Part shown: positions 1-10,840 of the stretch, piece after piece
Position numbering within the stretch: position 1 is the stretch's first letter
How the letters are laid out: each line of letters begins with the position of its first letter
Assembly (NCBI GenBank): GCA_030512335.1
Contig: JAULSU010000001.1
Span: 8,060,001 to 8,124,000, forward strand
Source: Immersiella caudata
Lineage: Eukaryota; Ascomycota; Sordariomycetes; Sordariales; Lasiosphaeriaceae
Reading direction: 5' to 3'
DNA: 64,000 nt
Notes under the pieces: generated by a model
The model's database searches: none
What the model saw: the letters and a program-made list of their open reading frames with translations, nothing else
What the model was told of the DNA's origin: nothing
Translations under genes and position numbers: made by a program

Positions 1-2
1 GC

Positions 3-2000
3 ACCCAATTCCATTCATCAGTTGGGGCCGGTCCCATGGCCCAAGCCCGGTTTGCTATCCAGGACACTCGTGGCGATGGGAATGCTGACGCCCTGCACTT
101 CCCCCAGTTCAGATCGCTCCAAGCTCACCCGGCCATCGTGCATCCAGCTACGCGAACAGCCCTATGTGTTGTTTTGGCAGGGCTAGTTATCGCACTGGAA
201 TTGTTGCTTCGCAAGTCAGCTGCTGAAGACGGATTGGGAGACGAGGAAGAAGGCACGTCGATCCATTACACGTGGACGGCAATTCCAGCTATTGTGTTTG
301 GTGCCATCGCCATGATCATATCCGCAATGGAGTTCCGAATTCGGTGTCTGGCTCCTTATGTTGGACTCACCCGGCGAGTTGACAGGCAGTCGTTTATGTC
401 TCTGGACCTCTTGGACATGTCCCTCCCTCGTCTTTTGTACAGGGAGATTCGGATGGTGAATATCGGGGCACTCGCTGCAACCCTGGCTCTTCTTGCCGCG
501 TCTTTCTTCACGATCTTCTCGCCGTCTCTATTCCACACCTGTCCGTTTCCAGTCGAACGTTCTGTGAAGTTGCAAGCCAACCAGTCATTTTCTAGGAATC
601 CGGAGAGATTCTCTACCGACACACGAGCAGCCGAGGTCTCATCTCTGATTCTTACGAGCAATTATACCTACGGTAGATTCACCTACGAGGATCTAGCGTT
701 CCCACAGCTCGTGTTCTCCGACCCATCGGCGACGCAAACCGGACTCATGTTGAATGGGAGCTCGGTGTCTATTGACGCAGTTATCCCCGCCGTTCGTGCA
801 AGATTGCATTGCCAGCCCTACGATCGCTCGCAGATCCGAACAAATCTTACCTTCGAGACTTCGTTTAGCGGGGAAGCTGTGAACCCACTTCAGCTAACCA
901 TTGAAGGCAAAGGATGCCTAAGGCGACTCGGGTACGATGCGGAGTTCAGGACCAACCCAGAGACCATGTCCTTTGGGTTAGCCAAGGAAGGGTTTGGTGA
1001 CACGGGAATCAACGGATGCAGCGATCTTGTCTACATCTGGGGAAAGATGGACTACGCAGCTGATCCCATTGTTCGGCATGTCGCTGCTCTGGGCTGTAAC
1101 TTGACGATGGAGGCCGTGGATGTTGATGTGAGGTTTTCCGGAACGGCTCTGGATATTGACAACCAGAATCCTCCTCGACCGCGAGAGAACACGGCCAGGG
1201 TCTCGCGAATCTGGGAGCGAAATGAGACCAGCAGGGACAACGAGCTGCTCTTTGTTTACGGCAATTTGGTCAGCTTGGACAACAAGAGAGCCTCGCAATT
1301 GACACCGTTCTTTCAGTTGCTCACGGCTTCACCATGGGCTGTCCCGGAATACGACCTGGGCGACCCGAGTGCGGACGAGAAGGTCAGAGAGGCGATCAAA
1401 TTCCAAAACGGCATCATCATCGCGCAGTCGCTTGCTTTCAACCTACAGCCAGCCAACATCTCGAACGCGACGTTTGCCGACCCGAAACCGGGCGAAAATG
1501 ATGCGCAGCTGGTGTTTGATGCCGTTGTTACCCGGCGAGATGCACGTCGCCGTGTCATACAAGACGCTCTCTCGACACGCGTTCTGGAAGGCCTCCTCGG
1601 CGGCACGCTTCTTCTTCTCGTCGCGAGCTGGATCTTTATGCGCAAGACGGCGGTGCTTGCCAGCAGCCCGACATCGATCGCGTCGCGGGCGGCGCTAATT
1701 GCGGGGGGGAATTTACTCTCGCTTCTGCCCGGGAACGCCCAGACGCGGCGCCCGGAGGAGATTGCGACGGCGCTCGGGGAAAGGACCCACTTTCGGATGG
1801 GCTGGTGGGCTGGTGTGGGCGGTGTCAGCAGGTTCGGCATCTTTGTTGCGGGGGCGGGGGACGAGGATGCGAAGCCTGAGGACGAATGGGCCGAGACCGA
1901 GTACCGCTCGAGCGAATACGCGGCGGTTGGACACGAGGTCGGAGGTCGGAGCGCAGAAATGTCACCGTGTCGGCTGCCCGGACGAGAGGAATCGAAATGA
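3..2000 (+). CDS. DUF3433-type multi-pass membrane protein, 5' end cut by window
   Basis: The frame is open to the left edge. The first ATG is at 36, but codons 3-35 contain no stop, so the true start or an upstream exon probably lies outside the window. From the ATG the product is 654 aa. Hydrophobic segments lie near residues 45-62, 82-100, 143-165 and 528-548. A long extracytoplasmic loop between the third and fourth carries many N-glycosylation sequons (NYT, NGS, NLT, NET, NIS, NAT). A short hydrophilic tail follows. This layout matches the fungal DUF3433 family, whose members often have two such units and exceed 1000 aa, so this is probably the C-terminal half. Function is unknown; a plasma-membrane location is inferred. 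Confidence 0.7.
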   Translation, partial: TQFHSSVGAGPMAQARFAIQDTRGDGNADALHFPQFRSLQAHPAIVHPATRTALCVVLAGLVIALELLLRKSAAEDGLGDEEEGTSIHYTWTAIPAIVFGAIAMIISAMEFRIRCLAPYVGLTRRVDRQSFMSLDLLDMSLPRLLYREIRMVNIGALAATLALLAASFFTIFSPSLFHTCPFPVERSVKLQANQSFSRNPERFSTDTRAAEVSSLILTSNYTYGRFTYEDLAFPQLVFSDPSATQTGLMLNGSSVSIDAVIPAVRARLHCQPYDRSQIRTNLTFETSFSGEAVNPLQLTIEGKGCLRRLGYDAEFRTNPETMSFGLAKEGFGDTGINGCSDLVYIWGKMDYAADPIVRHVAALGCNLTMEAVDVDVRFSGTALDIDNQNPPRPRENTARVSRIWERNETSRDNELLFVYGNLVSLDNKRASQLTPFFQLLTASPWAVPEYDLGDPSADEKVREAIKFQNGIIIAQSLAFNLQPANISNATFADPKPGENDAQLVFDAVVTRRDARRRVIQDALSTRVLEGLLGGTLLLLVASWIFMRKTAVLASSPTSIASRAALIAGGNLLSLLPGNAQTRRPEEIATALGERTHFRMGWWAGVGGVSRFGIFVAGAGDEDAKPEDEWAETEYRSSEYAAVGHEVGGRSAEMSPCRLPGREESK

Positions 2001-3054
2001 GGTGACGCCAATGCTGAAGGGTTTGAAAGATGTGACTGTCGGATTGGAGCTGGAGGTCCATGGAATCTATACCCAATGAGGACCACGAGAACCACGAACA
2101 AAAAGTGCACTATTTTAGGGCCGGCCTTAATGCCAATAAAATGACAATATCTTAATGCCATTGCGCAACAAATATCAGCACAGACCCAGAGAGCTGGTTC
2201 GCGGCGGTCGGGCTGTCAATGTCAATCCCACGTGGTTTTTGATGCGCCATCGATCACCTTCGGGAGATGAGCGGGCGAACCAGGAAATCTGCATGAAAGA
2301 CCAGGCATGCACGGAACACGTTTCTCGGCGATGAGAAACGCGCATTGCTTGAGAATGGTTGTCGACCTCATTGCGACTGGATAGTGGAGGTTTCAAGGTT
2401 GTGGGGAGTGGCGTTGGGGGCATTGCGGTGGTGCGTGGAAATGGTCAGAGTGTGGGGTCAAGCAGCACTGCGCTGCAATTTCATTGGGGGCGATATTTTT
2501 CATCTCCGCTCGCCGTTGAAGATCAAATCCGCCAGACGGCTGCCAAAACATTGTCCACAGGCTCCGCACCGGAGTGATGTGAGGCTTTAGCTTGCAGCGC
2601 GCTTCGTTTTCGGGACGCTCGCGCAAATCGATCCTGAACCCACGGACGAGAGCTGAAAGATTCGTGCGCACCACCCGCAACGTGGCCGTGATTCATGCGT
2701 TGCGACAGGGGTCAAGTACCGACCGTTCAGTCCCCCCAGGATGCACCGTTGGCTAACCTGGGGATAGCATGGCCACTAGCCTGGGACGATGGCTCCATAC
2801 CGGCGCACCGGTGAACGGCGCATCGGTGAACGGCGCTGCCCTGTTTGGCAGCCGTAGCTTCGAGTTTCCCATGCTCTTTCTTGTCTGCCAGCTCCATTTC
2901 AATGCAACCCCGCCCACCAACCATTCTTCCGACGGTTTGTTTCCCTCCACGCGTTCGTCATCGTCCAACGATGATGCGATCCCGCTGTGGACGTTGCGTG
3001 GGAAGAAGAGATAATCGATAACCGACAAAACCCCGCCAGTTCAGGACGACGACC
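2001..3054. other. Intergenic, no gene seen
   Basis: Only short overlapping open frames without domain character occur here. A small imperfect duplication (accggtgaacggcgc / atcggtgaacggcg) lies near 2807-2838. This stretch holds the 3' flank of the DUF3433 gene and the promoter of the rhodopsin-domain gene. Confidence 0.5.
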
Positions 3055-4187
3055 ATGGCCGCCTTCCTCCCTGTCCTCCTGTCCCGCGAGGAGGCCCCAT
3101 CGACCGACGATCTGCCGCACGAAGATCACGGTCCCGCTCTCAACACCGTCTTCTGGACCTTGACCAGCGTCTCGTTTCTTTTCATGACGCTGCGCATGTG
3201 GTGCAAGTACCTGCGCGGCCGCTACCTCTGGTGGGACGATTACGTCCTCATCGCCTCTTGGATCGCCCTGTGCGTCTCGGCTGCGACGACGACTGTTTGC
3301 GTCTCGCTCGACTATGGAAAACATTTGTACGATATGCGGCCTGAGGTTTCCACCAGGATGCAGCTTGTTGCTGTCTTTGCGGGCTTCTTCTCGGTGCTGT
3401 CGGCTGCGTGGAGTAAGACGTCGTTTGCGCTTACTGTCATTCGGCTGTCGGAGCCGTGGATGAAGATGATGATATGGCTTATCATTGTTAGCCTCAACGG
3501 GATACTGGGGACGGCGATGCTGTTCATGTGGGTCAAGTGCAGGCCGTTTGCGAAGATATGGGATGATAGCATCGAGGGATGGTGCATTGAGCCGGCGAAG
3601 GTCATTACGTTGTACCAGTGGTCGGCTGGGTATTCGGGGGCTATGGATATTGTGTTGGCGCTGTGCCCTTGGGTTTTGCTTTGGAGGCTGAGCATGACCA
3701 AGAGGGAGAAGGTTGGCGTTGCTATTTGCATGAGTATGGGCGTTGTGTATGTGATCTTGGATACTGGTTGCGGAAGATGTTTGCTAACAGTGAGAAAGTG
3801 CCGGTGTCGCGTCGTTTGTCAAGATGGTTATGCTGCCGAAGCTCAGCGGAGATCCTAGTATGTCGCCCTGCCCCTTAAATGGAGTCGTCTCCCCCCTGAT
3901 GATGCCGTTGCTAACACATCCCAGCCGAGACAGTCGCAGTGACGATCTGGGGAGGAGCAGAAGGCTCCATCACCATCATCGCCGCCTCGATTCCGGTTCT
4001 TCGCAACCTGATAATACGAGAGAAACGCCCTGCGCTACCTGAGCTGAGTCCGAGCTACGAGCAGCGTCGACGGGCGCAGGTGGGTTATAATGATACCGAG
4101 GACTCTTCGATATCGCCGGCATCGGGGAAGGCTGGGTTTAGCAGTCCGATGGTTGATACGCTTCGGACGTGGGGTGAGAAGGGTTGA
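3055..4187 (+). CDS. Rhodopsin-domain (PTH11-like) seven-helix membrane protein
   Basis: Three exons: 3055-3746, 3799-3857 and 3925-4187, totalling 1014 nt for 337 aa. Both introns (52 and 67 bp) begin GTATGT and carry a GCTAAC branch point. Splicing restores the family's conserved run GVVAGVASFVKM ... DPTETVAVTIWGGAEGS. The product starts with a short extracellular end and has about seven hydrophobic helices, with the WCKYLRGRYLWWDDY and AAWSKTSFALTVIRL stretches typical of the fungal rhodopsin domain (PF20684). A charged cytoplasmic tail follows the seventh helix. No CFEM domain is present. Family members are receptor-like plasma-membrane proteins, some resembling Pth11 of Magnaporthe; the ligand and role here are unknown. 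Confidence 0.88.
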
Positions 4188-4699
4188 CGACGATTTATGA
4201 GTTTAATGAATATTAATATCGATACCCCCTTTTGGCGTTATGCGTTGTCATTTCCTTCCATCTTTTGGCTAGTGGCTGTTTTGGCCGCGGCAGTCTTTCG
4301 CCCTTGCTCAACGTTCTCAGCTGCGCAGCTTTAGAATCATCGCCGGCGCGCCGACCAGTCCCGAGATATGGCAAGGCAGCGATGTATTCATCGTCATACT
4401 TTGTGGAGTCGTCTTCGAATCAAGACAGTTGGTTTGGCCGGCGGCGGTGGCTACCTTGTTAGGGGGGAGCTCAGGGGGTGCCACGACATCAAAACGCTCG
4501 CTGTCTGGCGAGACCAACATCACGGACCAATGATACCCTTCGCTCTCCGCCGTTGAGTCAGCTGGCCAATCCTCGTTTCTTTGCGCTTTTGGCCTGCGAA
4601 GATGGCTGCCTATCTACAGATTTATCAACCCCGCTCGGCATTCCCAGCTGTGCGCTTTTTCGAACTGACACCAAGCACCAAGTACCTACCTCCCCCATC
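4188..4699. other. Intergenic, no gene seen
   Basis: Short out-of-frame open stretches only. It is the 3' flank of the rhodopsin-domain gene and the former promoter of the HET pseudogene. Confidence 0.5.
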
Positions 4700-6281
4700 A
4701 TGTGGTTGATTGATACGTCGTCATAGACGCTCAAGTTCTTCAACAATGCCACCGATGTACCCTACGCCATTCTGTCACACACCTGGGGTGAGGGCGAGGT
4801 GACTTTCCAGGACATGGCCAATCCCTCTGCAGCATCGAACAAGAATGGTTGGGCCAAGATCCAGGGGACCTGCGAGATCGCTCTGAATGTTCACAAGCTC
4901 TCCTACGCCTGGGTCGATACCTGCTGTATCGATAAGTCGAGCAGCGCTGAACTGAGCGAGTCTATCAACTCCATGTTCAGCTGGTATAAGACTGCTACGA
5001 TTTGCATGGTCTATCTCAGCGAGTACCATTTCTCATCCCTGGAAGAGCAAGCAACTGCGGATGAAAGCCTTTCCTCCTGTCGATGGTTCACCAAAGGCTG
5101 GACCTTACAGGAGCTCATCGCGCCACGCGAAGCTGTTTTACAACGCTTCATGGGCGCCGATCGGATCGAAACGCGAGTCAATACCCATCCTATCCACAAT
5201 CACCGGCATTGACGCAGCCGTTCTGGAGGACATCACCGCTCTAGAGAGCTGTCATATTACCAAGAGGATGTCATGGGCGGCAAAGCGAAACACTGCTCGG
5301 ATTGAGGACAATGCTTACTGCCTCCTGGGGATCTTCGATATCAACATGCCGCTTCTGTACGGTGAGGGGGGGAAAGCCTTCCTGCGGTTACAGCAAGAGC
5401 TAGCAAGGTTGAAGAACGACTTGACCTTGTTTGCGTGGCGTCAGGTAGACCGTAGGCTCGCAGGCTACCGAGGGCTTTTTGCTAGGTCGCCGACGGAATT
5501 CCGGTGCTCGGCTGGTTCGAGGGTGCCGCCCAACTCGATGCTACAAGCCACGGAATTCACCATGACGAACCGCGGCATTCGCTTTGACAATCATATCTGC
5601 ATCGACGAATCAAACCCGGGGTCTGGCGAAGACAAGCTGCTGCTGAGTCTTGACTGCCTCGAACAGCGAGACGAAAGCTATAACACGACGCCGAGATGGA
5701 TTGCGGTGTACCTTCGCGAAGATGGATCTCACTACTTGAGGTGGGATCCTTGTCACTTTGCTCTCAGTCCATCCCGAAACCCCTGGCGTTCGCCCTTATC
5801 GCTGGTAACCTATGTCGCCCCAGCTCTGACTCTGTCTACCGCCCAGGCCGCCATGTTTCTGTCCAGAGATTTTCCAACTAGGAAAAGTTTACCGATTCGT
5901 CGTGCTGACGGGTTGCATCGGCCATATCCATCTCTCTCACCATATATCCGACTGGCAGGAGGTCTTCTGGCATGCGCTTCTTATGGTTGATGATGTGGTG
6001 AATCACTGGAGTCACACTTCTGGGACGGATAAAGAACCGGCGAACATGGAACTCTCCATTCGGAGTTCTAGGATTACGTGTTTGGGCGATTCTCTGACGA
6101 GAATGGCACAATGGATGCGAAGTTGCTTCCAAAGGTGGTCGATGTCACCGATAATCATGGTCGGAAGCATCGAATATCTGCCAGTATCTCTTGGGAAGAT
6201 ACATACCAAACTCATCACTTCATATCGCCCCCACTGGTGTTGGCATACGAACGAATCAGTTCTAAAGAGAAGCCAGCCTGA
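4700..6281 (+). pseudogene. Broken HET-domain (heterokaryon incompatibility) gene
   Basis: The HET hallmark pieces are all recognisable but lie in different frames. The start MWLIDTSS (ATG 4700) is followed by TAG at 4724-4726. The same frame then continues with YAILSHTWGEGEVTFQDM, AWVDTCCIDKSSSAELSE, INSMFSWYK, and CRWFTKGWTLQELIAPRE. Near 5132 the frame shifts by one base, then continues with GSKRESIP, ITGIDAAVLED, MSWAAKRNTARIEDNAYCLLGIFDINMPLLYGEG. Further frame changes occur around 5770-5900 and 6070; the last coherent piece ends at 6281. HET proteins trigger cell death on fusion of unlike strains. With one nonsense codon and at least three frame breaks, this copy cannot make the full protein. 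No plausible intron fits the break inside the HET core. The intact HET gene at 30974-32620 belongs to the same broad subfamily. Confidence 0.85.
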
Positions 6282-7163
6282 GATTCTCGGGCTTACACTA
6301 GAGGCTGGATGGGATAAAGAGCATATTATTCGCCCGATATCCCACCCAACTCATCGACGCAACTACCCGTCGCGTCCAGTACCAGGGGCCGTCTTTTGCA
6401 TCGTTCGTTGAAACCGCATAATCACCTACCCCATGCCCTTACGGCCAGGGTTGACCTGTCATGGATACGTTGCATCCTTAAATCATGAAGTTCGCCATAG
6501 ACAATGCTTTTATCGAGATCATTTTCGTCTCGAGAAGTCGAGATCTCCAATATCTTCCCCATGTTCGTCAAGTATTATGTAAGAGGCATATGGGAATGTA
6601 AAATTCCCACCTTGTGCCTGACGCGTATGACACCTCCCCTTGTAACTAGGATTCGGCTGGCTTCTTTACTCGTCGCCGGCACAGTGTTTACTTTAGCTTA
6701 CTCACTGTCTCTGAGGCGAAATGTCATTTTCAGCACGTTGAGTTGTACGACTTGGACTCTATTCGAGCAGGCCTGGGATTGGTATCATATATGAAGATGG
6801 CTAAACCTTGCTCACTATGTATATAGCTCTGGCGGCATCGAAAGGGGGGCTGCAAGCCTCAGGCACAGATACGTGTTCGCATCCATCGTCAGCAACGTCA
6901 CGTGACGATCATGTGCGCTTTGCTCCGGCCAGCAGGTCATTGTCGTTTTGTGTTCCTCGGCGAGTAAAAGTCGAATGAAGAAGTGCCTGAAAATTGGTAT
7001 AGTTTGGCCCGTCTTGGCCTTCGTTCTATTGACGCAGTTGCGTGGTGTGATGGTGTGGTAAAGGGATGCTCAGGTGATCGGAGTTGCATCGAAACCGATA
7101 ACCCCGCGCCAAGCTGGTGGGGAAAGGCCGGGTCTGCCGTGACAAGGCAACAGCAACTTCGAA
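6282..7163. other. Intergenic, no gene seen
   Basis: Contains an open frame at 6504-6794 without recognisable features. The rest is the presumed promoter of the helical/LMW-PTP-like gene. Confidence 0.4.
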
Positions 7164-8354
7164 ATGGCGCTCGATCCGGGCACAATCCTGAGCGTAATCG
7201 ATCTGATCAAGCAGACCGTGGCGCTTTATGAACGAATCGATGGGCTCCCGCAGCAAATGACCAATCTAGGTCGCCGCATGGAGTCGCTCAACATCTATCT
7301 CGTCCCGCTCGAAGCCTTCGTCAAGAGCAAGAACACGGCGAGCACCGCATACGCCCGATTGTTCCCAGGACAAAAAGAGGAACTCGCCAAGCTGCTGGGC
7401 AACATCAAGTTGAATGCCGAGAAGGTCCATGACTTGTTCGAGCGCTACGAAAAGGGCATTTTATCGCGGAGTCGCGATCTGGTCTTCCGCACGAAATGGG
7501 CCGGTCAGATCTGGTTCTCACTGGTGGACAGCAGTCCCGAAAAGATCCAGACACTGATGGATGAGATCGAGTACGACAGGAGGATCCTAAACGACTATCT
7601 CACGCTCATGAATGCCCGCGCTGTTTGGGAGAGGCCCATTGCGCAAGTTCCTGCGAGTCCAGCGCCAACTAGGCCGTCCGGTTCGAGAAAGTACGACATT
7701 CTCTTCGTGGACCCGTACAACGTCGGACGAAGCATCGTAGCCGAGAGCCTCGTCAAGCTCCTGGGCCAGGCAACCCTCAAGGCAAAGCTCGACTGGCGTC
7801 TCAACTTGGTCCACTCCGCGGGCTTCTTCGTCAGAGCAGGGAGCGACTGTGTCGACGTGATCGAGAGGCTGAATTACAGCTACCCCTCGTTCAAGAAGCC
7901 CCTCATCGCCGGCGGTGCCTTGCCTCAAGACGTTGCTCTCGATGCCGTCTTTGACAACAAAACGTTCGAACAGCCCTTTAAGAAGACGTTTCGGAATTCT
8001 TTGAGCGCCCGGCGATCTCGCGGTCTGACCAAGGATACATTTAAGCGTTATGACTTTGTCATTGTGTTTACCAGCCGGGAACACGATAATGCTACCAAGC
8101 TGAAGCAAGCCCTCGGAGACAAGTACGGCCAGGAGGTGGTTGCCAAGGGGAAAGGGAGAGTGTTGCACCTGGGTGCTTATCTTGCGGCGTCGGGTGCTCC
8201 CAAAGAGATTGTGGTTCCCAAGGTAACCAAACCAGGGGCGGAGGGGCGGCAGCAGTGGAATGCCAAGGTCTCGCAGATCAAGACGGCTATTAAGGGGTTT
8301 CTGAAGAAGGAGATGGAGTGGGTTGCGCCTGAGCAGATGCCTGTGAGGAGCTGA
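7164..8354 (+). CDS. Helical N-terminal domain fused to degenerate low-molecular-weight phosphatase-like domain
   Basis: Intronless, 396 aa. Residues 1-150 are alpha-helical, beginning MALDPGTILSVIDLIKQTVALYERI, and resemble the fungal N-terminal (HeLo/SesA-like) domains found on STAND and cell-death proteins. A P-rich linker (about 160-175) leads to a C-terminal domain with the low-molecular-weight protein tyrosine phosphatase layout. YDILFVDPYNVGRS (177-190) sits where the catalytic loop FVCxxNxCRS would be, but the nucleophile cysteine is Asp183, although Asn187, Arg189 and Ser190 remain. YDFVIVFTSREHDNA (296-310) matches the D/E-rich middle strand. VPKVTKPG (351-358) replaces the general-acid DPY loop. 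Both catalytic residues are therefore lost, and a binding or regulatory role is inferred. The link to cell death rests only on the N-terminal resemblance. Confidence 0.7.
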   Translation: MALDPGTILSVIDLIKQTVALYERIDGLPQQMTNLGRRMESLNIYLVPLEAFVKSKNTASTAYARLFPGQKEELAKLLGNIKLNAEKVHDLFERYEKGILSRSRDLVFRTKWAGQIWFSLVDSSPEKIQTLMDEIEYDRRILNDYLTLMNARAVWERPIAQVPASPAPTRPSGSRKYDILFVDPYNVGRSIVAESLVKLLGQATLKAKLDWRLNLVHSAGFFVRAGSDCVDVIERLNYSYPSFKKPLIAGGALPQDVALDAVFDNKTFEQPFKKTFRNSLSARRSRGLTKDTFKRYDFVIVFTSREHDNATKLKQALGDKYGQEVVAKGKGRVLHLGAYLAASGAPKEIVVPKVTKPGAEGRQQWNAKVSQIKTAIKGFLKKEMEWVAPEQMPVRS

Positions 8355-8767
8355 GAACCTGATAGCTCGTTTATATATGGTTTCCATGTCTGCCCGCTGT
8401 TTTAACTTTTGTACCTCCCTGGGGTACTTTTGATTAATAAGCGGGTAGGATGGATGTCGAACTCGTTTCTCGATCCTACCGTATAGCCGGGCCGCCTAGG
8501 GACCTCGGCTCTCGAACTTGGACGGCGCCGTGCGGAGTAAACTGGATCACGCCACCGATCATCACCAACAACACAGCCGTTTGTGGGGTGACTGCCCAAG
8601 TCTGCAGGTCAGCAGCCATCATTGATTACACGCTGCATGCCATGACGCTACCATGATGCCACCCAAAACCAGCAATAAGAAAACCGCGGACCACCCACAC
8701 CCATCCCAGTTCGCCCACTCTTACTCCTTGTTCTCATTCGAACATCGACTGAAAGAACACCATCACA
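8355..8767. other. Intergenic; promoter of the alcohol dehydrogenase
   Basis: No gene seen. Pyrimidine-rich leader and a CATCACAATG start context immediately precede the dehydrogenase. Confidence 0.4.
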
Positions 8768-9885
8768 ATGTCCCAACCCGACATCCCCAAGGAGCAATGG
8801 GCTCAAGTAATTGAGCACGACAACGGTACCCCCCCTTTCTCAGTCTCTTTCCCAGTATCCCACCACTGACATCCCTAGAACTCGTCTTCAAGAAAATCCC
8901 CGTTGCAACCCCCGGCCCAACCGAAGTCCTCGTCAACATCCGCTACTCAGGCGTCTGCCACACCGACCTGCATGCACTGCACAACGACTGGCCCCTCCCT
9001 CGCAAAACCCCCGTCGTAGGCGGCCACGAAGGTGCCGGCTTCGTCGTAGCCAAGGGCTCCAACGTCGGCGACACCCCCGCCATCGGCGACGCAGTCGGCA
9101 TCAAATGGCTCAACTCCTCCTGCCTCGACTGCTCCTTTTGCATCCGCGGCGACGAGCCACTCTGCCCCAAGGCTACCCTGTCTGGCTACACAGTCGACGG
9201 CTCCTTCCAGCAGTATGCCGTTGCCGACGCAAAGCACGTAGCCCGCCTCCCGAAAGACGTCGACATGGCCAACGTAGCACCCGTTCTCTGCGCCGGGTTG
9301 ACGGTGTACAAAGGCCTTAAGGACAGCGGCGCGCGCCCAGGCGAACAAGTCGTCATCGTAGGCGCCGGCGGCGGATTGGGCAGCATCGCGATCCAATACG
9401 CCAAGGCGATGGGTCTGCACGTCATCGCGGTTGACGGCGGTTCTGACAAAGAAGCATCCTGCAAGAAACTCGGCGCGGCTAGTTATGTCGACTTTACGAA
9501 ATGCAAAGACGTCGTCGAAGCCGTCCGCGACGCCAGCGGGGAGGAGAAACTCGGTCCGCATGTGGTGTTGCTACTTGCGCCGAGTGAGGAACCCTTCTTG
9601 CAGGCGACGCAGTATGTGCGCGCACATGGAACGGTCGTGTTGATTGCCATGCCGGCGGGGGCGAAGTTGAGCATTCCGGTCTTTGATGCGGTGGTGAGGA
9701 TGATCACTGTGAAGGGGTCGTATGTGGGGAGTCGGGAGGATACGGCCGAGGCGGTGGAGTTTTTTGCGAGGGGGGTTATTCACGCCCCGGTCAAGGTTGT
9801 GGGGTTGAGTGAGTTGAAGGGGGTTTTTGGGGAGATGGAGGGGGGGAGGGTTGTTGGGAGGTATGTTTTGGATATGAGCAAGTGA
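8768..9885 (+). CDS. Zinc-dependent alcohol dehydrogenase (class I MDR family)
   Basis: Two exons: 8768-8825 and 8879-9885, totalling 1065 nt for 354 aa. The 53-bp intron splices MSQPDIPKEQWAQVIEHDN to ELVFKKIPV. Catalytic-zinc motifs GVCHTDLHA and GGHEGAGFVV are present. The structural-zinc motif is CLDCSFCIRGDEPLC, with four cysteines at the usual spacing. The NAD-binding Rossmann motif is GAGGGLGSIAIQYAK. This is the yeast/fungal ADH1-type arrangement, which interconverts primary alcohols and aldehydes with NAD(H) in the cytosol. It ends only 50 bp from the stop codon of the convergent complex I subunit gene, so the 3' UTRs probably overlap. Confidence 0.95.
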
Positions 9886-9935
9886 TGTGCACCAAAAGGG
9901 GCAGATGTTGGAAATAGATGTGAAAGTGAAAATGG

Positions 9936-10840
9936 CTACTTCCGGTACCACATCCGAGTAACCTTGGTCCTCTGGATCTTCCTCCTCAACTGATTAATCC
10001 CATACATTAACGCCTCCGCCGTCGGCGGACACCCAGGCACGTACAAATCCACCGGAATCAGCCTATCTACTCCCCTCACCACCGAATAACTGTAGTGGTA
10101 ATACCCGCCCCCGTTCGCACAGCTCCCCATGCTAATCACCCACCGCGGCTCCGGCATCTGGTCGTAGACTTGACGTACCGCGGGTGCCACTTTGTTGGTC
10201 ACAGTTCCGGCTACGATGAGGACGTCGGATTGGCGGGGGGAGGCGCGGAAGAAGGTGCCGAGGCGGTCTTGGTCGTAGCGGGGCATTGAAACGTGCATCA
10301 TTTCGATGCCGCAGCAGGCTAGGCCGAAGGTCCTGGTAAAATGTTGGAAATCAAGAATTGCCGGGATCCGGGAGGATGGTTTTGGATGTTTCAGGGGGCA
10401 GCTAAAGGAGAAATGGGATCCAAGAATAGGGTAGGAGGAGAAAAAAGGGGTGAGAAGTGAAAAGGGGCGGGAGAAAGGAAGGAAATCAGACGCACATAGG
10501 CCAAAGGGATCCAGCTCGTCCCCAGTTGACAATGGCGTCGAGGGTTGTTCTAACAGAGGTTAGTGACAACATTTCGAAGCAGTTCATTGTGATATTCGTC
10601 TCACAAGGCATATTCGACGACGTTGGAGGGTTTTGGGTCGAGGGCGAGGTTGGCTCTTGTAGGCGTCGGTGGGAGGGGGAGAGGTTTGAGTTTTTGGATG
10701 CTATATCTGCGAACATTGCGGCGAGTTGTAATGGCGTTGTTGTGAATTACAAAGAGAAGAGGTAGTGGCTGTCTTGCGAGATGTCTTGGCGTGCAGCGTG
10801 GGAGCTTGAGAGGGCTCAGGGGGCTTTTAAGGAGTGACAT
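9936..10840 (-). CDS. Complex I PSST subunit (NDUFS7/NuoB homologue), divergent copy
   Basis: Three exons on the minus strand: 10840-10605, 10549-10496 and 10332-9936, totalling 687 nt for 228 aa. Introns are 55 bp and 163 bp. The N-terminus (MSLLKSPLSPLKLPRC...) is basic and hydroxylated, as in mitochondrial targeting peptides. The core is the subunit that carries iron-sulfur cluster N2 and lines the quinone site. All four cluster cysteines are present: the pair in LACCGIEMMH, GSCANGGGYYHY and VPGCPPTAEAL. The C-terminus TKVTRMWYRK is typical of fungi. Several positions I recall as nearly invariant in fungal and animal orthologues differ: CCGIE for CCAVE, VVRGVDR for VVRGCDR, and TNKVAPAV for TNKMAPAL. 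This suggests a second, diverged paralogue. Confidence 0.92.

Noticed and set aside
1313..2161. 282-aa minus-strand frame
   Set aside because: Antisense shadow of the DUF3433 gene with low-complexity Ser/Pro/Arg composition and no domain.
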